A DNA stretch of 64,000 nt, from the NCBI RefSeq assembly GCF_014645815.1, contig NZ_BMML01000011.1, forward strand, positions 124,001 to 188,000. The letters run 5' to 3'. This stretch comes from Streptomyces fuscichromogenes. GTDB lineage: Bacteria > Actinomycetota > Actinomycetes > Streptomycetales > Streptomycetaceae. Every line of letters begins with the position of its first letter. Within the stretch, counting starts at the first letter, position 1. Of the stretch, positions 59,136 to 64,000 are shown piece by piece. Under the pieces are notes generated by a model that saw only the letters and a program-made list of their open reading frames with translations, was not told the DNA's origin and did not search any database. A program made the position numbers and the translations under genes.

Positions 59136-60293
59136 TCACGCCAGACCGCCCCTGCTGATCAACTGGGCGGCGATGACGTTGCGCTGGATCTCGTTGGTGC
59201 CCTCGCCGACGATCATCAGCGGGGCGTCCCGGAAGTAGCGCTCGACGTCGTACTCGGTGGAGTAGCCGTAACCGCCGTGGATCCGGACCGCGTCGAGCGC
59301 GATCTCCATGGCGGTCTCCGAGGCGAACAGCTTGGCCATGCCCGCCTCCATGTCGCAGCGGTCGCCCGAGTCGTGGCGCTCTGCGGCGTGCAGCACCAGC
59401 TGCCGGGCCGCGACGAGCTTGGTGGCCATGTCGGCGAGGCGGTTGCCGATCGCCTGGTGCCGCCAGATCGGCCTGCCGAAACTCTCGCGCTCCTGGGCGT
59501 AGCGCAGGGCGTCGTCGAAGGCCGCCTGCCCGACGCCGAGCGCCCGGGCGGCCACCTGGATACGGCCCGTCTCCAGGCCCTTCATCATCTGCGCGAAGCC
59601 GTGCCCCTCGGCACCGCCCAGCAGCGAATCGGCGGGCGCGTGGTAGCCGTCGAAGGACAGCTCGCAGCTCTCGACGCCCTTGTAGCCCAGCTTGGGCAGG
59701 TCACGGGAGACGGTGAGACCGGGGCCGTGCTCGACGAGCAGGATGCTGATGCCCTGGTGCCGGGGAGAGGCGTCGGGGTCCGTCTTGCACAGCAGCGCGA
59801 TGAGTCCGGAGCGGCGGGCGTTGCTGATCCAGGTCTTGGAGCCGGAGACGACGTAGCCGCCGTCCTGCTGCCGGCGGGCCACGGTGCCCATCGCCTGGAG
59901 GTCGGAGCCGCCGCCCGGCTCGGTCAGCGCCATCGTCGCCCGCATCTCACCGGTCGCCATCCTCGGCAGGTAGCGGTCCTTCTGCTCCTCGGTGCCGAAG
60001 GCGAGGAGGAGCTTGGCGACGACCGTGTGACCGCCCATGGCCCCGGCCAGGCTCATCCAGCCGCGGGCCAGCTGTTCGGTCACGCCGACATAGCAGGGCG
60101 TGGACACCGGTGATCCGCCGTAGGACTCCGGGACGGCCAAGCCGTAGACGCCGAGCGACTTCATCCGCTCGATCAGTTTCTCGGGGTACTCGTTGGCGTG
60201 CTCCAGGTCCCGTGCCGCGGGCCTTACGTCCCGGTCGACGAACTCCCGGACGACGTCGATGACGTCCTGTTCCTCCTCGCACAGGGTGGGCAT
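59136..60293 (-). CDS. acyl-CoA dehydrogenase 2
   Basis: 385 aa from ATG 60293 ('gaggag' upstream). 'ATMALTEPGGGSDLQAMGTV', 'VSGSKTWISNARRSGLIALL', 'AARALGVGQAAFDDALRYAQ' and 'IHGGYGYSTEYDVERYFRDA' give a full set including the catalytic Glu in 'STEYDVERYFRD'. It is a standard short- or medium-chain type enzyme and unlike the dehydrogenase at 51255. Divergent from the CitE-like gene across an A/T-rich operator-like patch. Confidence 0.94.
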   Translation of the reverse strand: MPTLCEEEQDVIDVVREFVDRDVRPAARDLEHANEYPEKLIERMKSLGVYGLAVPESYGGSPVSTPCYVGVTEQLARGWMSLAGAMGGHTVVAKLLLAFGTEEQKDRYLPRMATGEMRATMALTEPGGGSDLQAMGTVARRQQDGGYVVSGSKTWISNARRSGLIALLCKTDPDASPRHQGISILLVEHGPGLTVSRDLPKLGYKGVESCELSFDGYHAPADSLLGGAEGHGFAQMMKGLETGRIQVAARALGVGQAAFDDALRYAQERESFGRPIWRHQAIGNRLADMATKLVAARQLVLHAAERHDSGDRCDMEAGMAKLFASETAMEIALDAVRIHGGYGYSTEYDVERYFRDAPLMIVGEGTNEIQRNVIAAQLISRGGLA

Positions 60294-60341
60294 GCGGATC
60301 TCCTCGCTCGGCTACCGGACTGACAGCCATCGATTATAGTC

Positions 60342-60353
60342 TAATTTAAATTA
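60342..60353. promoter_or_regulatory. A/T palindrome between divergent genes
   Basis: taatttaaatta is a perfect 12-bp palindrome in a 25-base A/T patch between starts 60293 and 60373. A nearby ctaat half-site resembles the operators at 35829 and 50017, though the match is looser. A regulator binding here could control both units. Confidence 0.55.
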
Positions 60354-60372
60354 AATGAGGAGGTGGGTGATC

Positions 60373-61251
60373 GTGAACCATGCGGCAGGTGCGCTCAGGT
60401 CCCGACTTGCGGTGCCGGGCTCTGACGATCGCAAGATCGCGAAGGCCGTCGCGTCGGAAGCCGACGAGATCGTGCTCGACCTGGAGGACGCGGTACCGGC
60501 CGCGGCCAAGGAGGGTGCGCGGGAACTCGTCGCCTCCTGGCTGGCCCGTGCGGCGCGGACCGGTCCGCGGATGGCGGTACGGGTGAACGCACCCCGGACA
60601 CCTTGGTGCCACGACGACGTCATCGCCTGTGTACGCCGGAGCGGAACGGTGTCCGTGGTACTGCCCAAGGTGGAGTCGGCCGGCGACCTCGCCTTCGTGG
60701 ACCGGTTGCTGTCGGGTGCGGAGGCCGCCGTCGGCGCGACCGCGACGGTGACCGTGCAGGCGCTCATCGAGACGGCGGCTGGACTGGCCAACCTGCGTGA
60801 GATCGTGGCGGCCACGCCCCGGCTGACCACCGTCGTCATCGGTTACGCCGACCTGGCCGCGTCGCTCGGACGGGCCGCCGACGCTCCGCCGGAGGCCTGG
60901 CTGCGAGCACAGGACGGCGTCCTGACGGCGGCCCGCAGTGCCGGCCTCGCCGCCGTGGACGGTCCGTATCTCGGTGTGGCTGCCGACGAGGCGTTCTCCG
61001 CACACGTACGCCGTGCCGCGTGCCTGGGATTCGACGGCAAGTGGATCATCCACCCGGGCCAGATCCAGCAGGTCAACGAAGCGTTCACGCCGTCGGCCGA
61101 AGAGGTCGCGCGGGCCCGGGCGGTGCTGGCCGCCCTGGAGCGAGGCCACGAGCGCGCCGAGGGCGCCGTGGCCCTCGACGGATGGATGGTGGACGAGGCC
61201 GTGGCGGTCGCGGCGCGACGCGTACTGGCCAAAGTGGGAGGGGCGGCATGA
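60373..61251 (+). CDS. HpcH/HpaI-family (CitE-like) CoA-ester lyase
   Basis: About 292 aa. GTG 60373 is taken for its spacing from 'gaggagg' at 60356-60362; ATG 60355 is also in frame. 'RSRLAVPGSDDRKIAKAVAS', 'EADEIVLDLEDAVP' (Glu/Asp metal ligands), 'VRVNAPRTPWCHDDV', 'LPKVESAGDLAFVD' and 'FDGKWIIHPGQIQQVNEAF' are typical of malyl-CoA and beta-methylmalyl-CoA lyases. It cleaves or forms a 3-hydroxy-dicarboxylic acyl-CoA. It is ATGA-coupled to a double-hotdog hydratase. Confidence 0.9.
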   Translation: MNHAAGALRSRLAVPGSDDRKIAKAVASEADEIVLDLEDAVPAAAKEGARELVASWLARAARTGPRMAVRVNAPRTPWCHDDVIACVRRSGTVSVVLPKVESAGDLAFVDRLLSGAEAAVGATATVTVQALIETAAGLANLREIVAATPRLTTVVIGYADLAASLGRAADAPPEAWLRAQDGVLTAARSAGLAAVDGPYLGVAADEAFSAHVRRAACLGFDGKWIIHPGQIQQVNEAFTPSAEEVARARAVLAALERGHERAEGAVALDGWMVDEAVAVAARRVLAKVGGAA

Positions 61252-62330
61252 GCGCGGAAGTCCAGAGTGGCACGGCACGTACAGGTGAGGGCGAGAGGAG
61301 CACGGTCATGGATGCAGTGATCCCGAAGGGCATGGCACGCATCGCCGAAGGGCCCTATTTCGAGGAACTCGCCGTCGGGCAGGTCTTCGACGGGGCACCT
61401 GCGCTGACCCTCACCTCAGGCCACGCGGCGACCCATCAGTCGATCGTGGGGGACCGGCTCGCGCTCCCGCTCGACGAGGAACTGAGCCGCGCCGTGACGG
61501 GCCGGGCCCCGCTCGCGCATCCGGCCCTGGTCTGGGACGTGGCGATCGGCCAGTCCACGCTGGCCACCCACCACGTGAAGGCCAACCTCTTCTACCGCGG
61601 TCTGGTATTGCGCCGGTCCCCCCTCATCGGTGACACGCTGTGGTCCTCCACGGAAGTCGTCGCGCTGCGCCGGAACACGGTACGCCCAGGCCGCCGTCCC
61701 ACCGGTCTGGCTGCCCTGCGCATCACGACGACCGACCAGTTCGACCGGCCGGTGCTGGACTTCTGGCGGTGCGCGATGCTGCCGCTTCGGGACACGGAGG
61801 CCGGCGCCGAACATGTGGACGACCTCGACTCGGTGGGGGAGGCACCCGACGTGGCCGCGCTGGCCGCTGTGGCGCAGGGATGGCGACTGGACCGGTTCGC
61901 GCGGCGCGTGGCCGGACCCCGGTGCGCCGATCTTGCCGAGGGCATGGTCATCGAGGTCGGCGGCGGGGACGTTGTGTCGGGCGCGCCCGAGCTGGCCCGC
62001 CTCACGCTCAACGTGGCCATGGTGCATCACGACCGGCACGCGGCCGGCGGGCGCCGCCTCGTCTACGGCGGTCACACGATCGGGGTGGCCCTCGCGCAGG
62101 CCGCGCGGGCCCTGCCCTCCGTCGTCACCGTGGCGGGCTGGCACGGTTGTGACCATCTCGGACCCGTCCACGAAGGGGACACCCTGTACAGCACCGTCGT
62201 CGTGGAGCGCCTGCACCCGCTGGGGGGTCACGGCGGGCTCGCCCAACTGAGGTCGCTGGTCCGGGCCGTCGGCGCCGACGGCCCGGACCGTGAAGTCCTG
62301 GACTGGCGGTACGCGGTCGTGCTCGCCTGA
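61248..62330 (+). CDS. double-hotdog acyl-CoA hydratase (MaoC/mesaconyl-CoA hydratase-like)
   Basis: 360 aa from ATG 61248. Two hotdog halves can be traced: 'YFEELAVGQVFDGAPALTLT' with 'GHAATHQSIVGDRL' (first half), and 'EVGGGDVVSGAPELARLTLN' with 'MVHHDRHAAGGRRLVYGGHT' (second half). The pairing with a CitE-like lyase resembles the lyase/hydratase pairs of beta-methylmalyl-CoA and mesaconyl-CoA metabolism. The substrate may instead be a large dicarboxylic CoA ester from ring opening. Terminator hairpin follows. Confidence 0.8.
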   Translation: MSAEVQSGTARTGEGERSTVMDAVIPKGMARIAEGPYFEELAVGQVFDGAPALTLTSGHAATHQSIVGDRLALPLDEELSRAVTGRAPLAHPALVWDVAIGQSTLATHHVKANLFYRGLVLRRSPLIGDTLWSSTEVVALRRNTVRPGRRPTGLAALRITTTDQFDRPVLDFWRCAMLPLRDTEAGAEHVDDLDSVGEAPDVAALAAVAQGWRLDRFARRVAGPRCADLAEGMVIEVGGGDVVSGAPELARLTLNVAMVHHDRHAAGGRRLVYGGHTIGVALAQAARALPSVVTVAGWHGCDHLGPVHEGDTLYSTVVVERLHPLGGHGGLAQLRSLVRAVGADGPDREVLDWRYAVVLA

Positions 62331-62344
62331 GTCGCCTCGTCGCG

Positions 62345-62369
62345 GACGCCTCGTCCGAGACGAGGCGTC
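62345..62369. terminator. 11-bp perfect hairpin between convergent genes
   Basis: gacgcctcgtc and gacgaggcgtc pair around a 3-base loop. It lies 15 bases after the hydratase stop and overlaps the stop codon of the convergent metallo-hydrolase gene, so it can serve both. Confidence 0.8.
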
Positions 62370-63405
62370 ACGCGGCCGGTGCGAACCGCCGGATGCCGTC
62401 GACGCGCTGCCAGCTGACCGCATCGTGCTGGGCCAAGACGTCCAGATGGGCGTCGATCTCCAGAACCGCGGTCATCTGGTGCACCAGGGGCAGGTCGTCG
62501 AGCCGGCGCCGACGACGGGTCCACGGCAGGGCACGGGCGACCGCGTGTGCCGTGTCCGCGCCTGACGACACCTGCCGAAGGACCTCGTCGAGCCTCTCCT
62601 CGTGATGCGCGACCAACTGCTCCACCCGGGTGTGGACGCTCCTCGTCACAGGCCCATGGGCGGGCAGCAGCAGTGCGTCGGGGGACTGTCGCATCAGGCG
62701 CAGGGAGGCGAGATAGGACCGCAACGGGTACTTCTCCGGCGACCGCTCGAAGCCCAGGGAGGGCGTGATGTGCGGCAGCACGTGGTCGCCGGAGAACAGC
62801 AGGCCGCCGACCGGGTCCCCGATCACCACGTGACCTCGGGTGTGGCCGGGTGTGGCCCGGATGTCGAGGTGGCGGTCTGTCAGGGCGATCCGCTCACCGT
62901 CCCGCAGCCATCCGTCCGGAGGGCCGAACGGCATGTCGCGGTCGCTCTGTCCGACCGGGACGGCGGCCACGCGGGCGGCCAACTCGGGGGCGCCGCACTC
63001 GCGCAGCAGGACGACCTGACGGGGCCATACCCCGTCCGCCAGGTCGAAGGCCTCGATCGTGTGGCGCTCCTCCCAGCCGACCCGCACCCGGCTGCCGAGC
63101 GATTCACGCAGCGCCAGCGCCTGGGTGTAGTGGTCCCAATGGGCATGGGTCACGATGATCTGGTCGATGTCCTCCAGACGGTGCCCGAGGCTCTGCACCG
63201 CCTCGCCGAGCGCCTTCTCGGTCTCGGGCCGGGCCCAGCCCGAGTCGATCAGCACCAGCCCGCCGGCATCCTCGATCACGTACACGTTGACCGCTGTCAG
63301 CCCGTCCAGGGGCAGGCCCAGCGGAATGCGGTACACACCGCCCACCACTGGGTGGGCACCAGGTTCGGTCCAGTCGTCGGGCTGTTCGAACAGTGATAGC
63401 GCCAA
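62368..63405 (-). CDS. metallo-beta-lactamase-fold hydrolase
   Basis: 345 aa from TTG 63405, which has 'aggag' nine bases upstream and is the first start before the fold. The zinc motif 'VTHAHWDH' (HxHxDH) is intact, with 'TPGHTRGHVV' (His), 'LLFSGDHVLP' (Asp, His) and 'LLPAHGPV' (last His). The fold hydrolyses thioesters, lactones or phosphodiesters. In a CoA-dependent island a thioesterase or lactonase is likely. The TTG start is unusual and may keep expression low. Confidence 0.9.
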   Translation of the reverse strand: MALSLFEQPDDWTEPGAHPVVGGVYRIPLGLPLDGLTAVNVYVIEDAGGLVLIDSGWARPETEKALGEAVQSLGHRLEDIDQIIVTHAHWDHYTQALALRESLGSRVRVGWEERHTIEAFDLADGVWPRQVVLLRECGAPELAARVAAVPVGQSDRDMPFGPPDGWLRDGERIALTDRHLDIRATPGHTRGHVVIGDPVGGLLFSGDHVLPHITPSLGFERSPEKYPLRSYLASLRLMRQSPDALLLPAHGPVTRSVHTRVEQLVAHHEERLDEVLRQVSSGADTAHAVARALPWTRRRRRLDDLPLVHQMTAVLEIDAHLDVLAQHDAVSWQRVDGIRRFAPAA

Positions 63406-63723
63406 GGTGTGCTCCTGCAGCGGGCCGTGATGGATTTTTTATCCTATCGTAAATTAAATTCCGAGCATTCAGGGGCGCCCCCCAGGGGCTTCCGGGGGTG
63501 CGGTTCGTCACCGCGGTGCTGTCTCCCGGTCTGACGCGGGCTGCCGCGTCCGACCGGTCGAGGAGTCCCGAAGTCTGACACGTCACCGTGTCTTCGCCGC
63601 GCTGGACGGGCGCCCGTGCCGATCTTCTCTCGACGCCGCCCCGGACCGTCCCGTCGCCGGTGCGGGTGTCGCCGGGGCGGCCACGGAGATCACTCCGTGC
63701 GACAGCCGTACTATCCTGAACGG
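63406..63723. promoter_or_regulatory. divergent intergenic region with A/T-rich operator-like patch
   Basis: The stretch 63434-63462 is strikingly A/T rich (runs of T, then taaattaaatt) in otherwise G/C-rich DNA. It lies about 30-60 bases upstream of the TTG start at 63405. It resembles the A/T patches at 60342 and 41137 in composition, but no clean palindrome can be drawn. The rest of the 318 bases up to the TetR start at 63724 holds nothing I can assign. Confidence 0.5.
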
Positions 63724-64000
63724 ATGTTGGAACGTCGTACCCAGGCCGAGCGTCGCAGTGATTCACAGGCCCGCCTTGTGGCGGCCGCGATCCGTCTTTT
63801 GGGCACTCGGGGCTACGCGGGCGCGTCCCTCGCGGAGATCGGCAGAGAGGCCGGACTCAGCCGCGGGCTTGTCAACCACCACTTCGGCTCCAAGGAAGCC
63901 TGCATGCGCGCCGTGGTGACGGCGATCCGTGAGAGGGCGCGGGCGCACCTGTCCAGTGACCTGCGCGGAGTGGCCGCGCTGGATGATCTCTTCGACGTCT
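63724..64000 (+). CDS. TetR-family regulator (partial, runs off the window)
   Basis: The first 92 residues are visible. HTH 'GYAGASLAEIGREAGLSRGL' then VNHHFGSKEACM is a clear TetR DNA-binding domain. It is divergent from the metallo-hydrolase gene across the A/T patch at 63434, so it may control that gene. It is not a close paralogue of the regulators at 34327 and 57316. The ligand domain lies beyond the window. Confidence 0.85.
   Translation, partial: MLERRTQAERRSDSQARLVAAAIRLLGTRGYAGASLAEIGREAGLSRGLVNHHFGSKEACMRAVVTAIRERARAHLSSDLRGVAALDDLFDV

Overview
The window is high-GC DNA from an actinomycete, almost certainly a Streptomyces or close relative. It shows strong G/C third-position bias, many GTG starts, ATGA/GTGA stop-start overlaps, and in-frame TTA codons in at least two genes (the bldA type of control known from Streptomyces). 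No rRNA, tRNA or CRISPR array was seen. All calls come from reading the sequence; no database search was run. Layout: (1) 0-7.3 kb: the end of a LigA-like locus, an atypical LuxR-type response regulator, an MMPL transporter, a NarL/DesKR-type two-component pair, and a secreted beta-propeller-like protein. (2) 7.7-19.5 kb: a candidate ribosomal-peptide system. A regulator/kinase/ABC-permease/ABC-ATPase operon (likely sensing and immunity) faces two tandem genes for 58-59 aa peptides that share a leader-like half and differ in a hydrophobic second half. Downstream are an HTTM membrane domain fused to an alpha/beta hydrolase, an SdpA-like protein, a 27-aa membrane peptide, an ABC exporter, a phytoene-desaturase-like FAD oxidoreductase and a flavin-dependent halogenase. 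This halogenase-bearing, SDP-toxin-like cluster is the best candidate for an undescribed system.

(3) 19.5-25.3 kb: insertion-sequence debris, a TetR regulator with a twin palindromic operator, four translationally coupled membrane genes including orphan cytochrome-oxidase-type subunits III and IV, and a secreted hydrolase. (4) 25.4-29.6 kb: a minus-strand set (SDR, sugar isomerase-like, hydroxyisobutyrate dehydrogenase-like, NTF2-like, zinc alcohol dehydrogenase) next to a truncated TetR. (5) 29.7-33.1 kb: a junkyard. It holds a collinear, internally deleted copy of the 5.1-7.3 kb locus, an apparently intact 1.64-kb insertion sequence with 31-bp terminal inverted repeats, and a frameshifted IS701-type transposase remnant.

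(6) 33.1-64 kb: a large catabolic island for a CoA-activated substrate. It contains three thiolase-family proteins, four crotonases (one fused to an NTF2-like domain), two acyl-CoA ligases, a Rieske oxygenase alpha/beta pair with a 3Fe-4S ferredoxin and ferredoxin reductase, a CoA-transferase, an HMG-CoA-synthase-like/DUF35 fusion, two acyl-CoA dehydrogenases, several SDRs, a CaiB-type transferase, a CitE-like lyase with a double-hotdog hydratase, a luciferase-like F420 enzyme, a metallo-beta-lactamase-fold hydrolase and three TetR regulators. AT-rich partly palindromic patches at the operon heads suggest one regulon. The gene set resembles steroid or polycyclic side-chain and ring catabolism, but the substrate cannot be named from the sequence.
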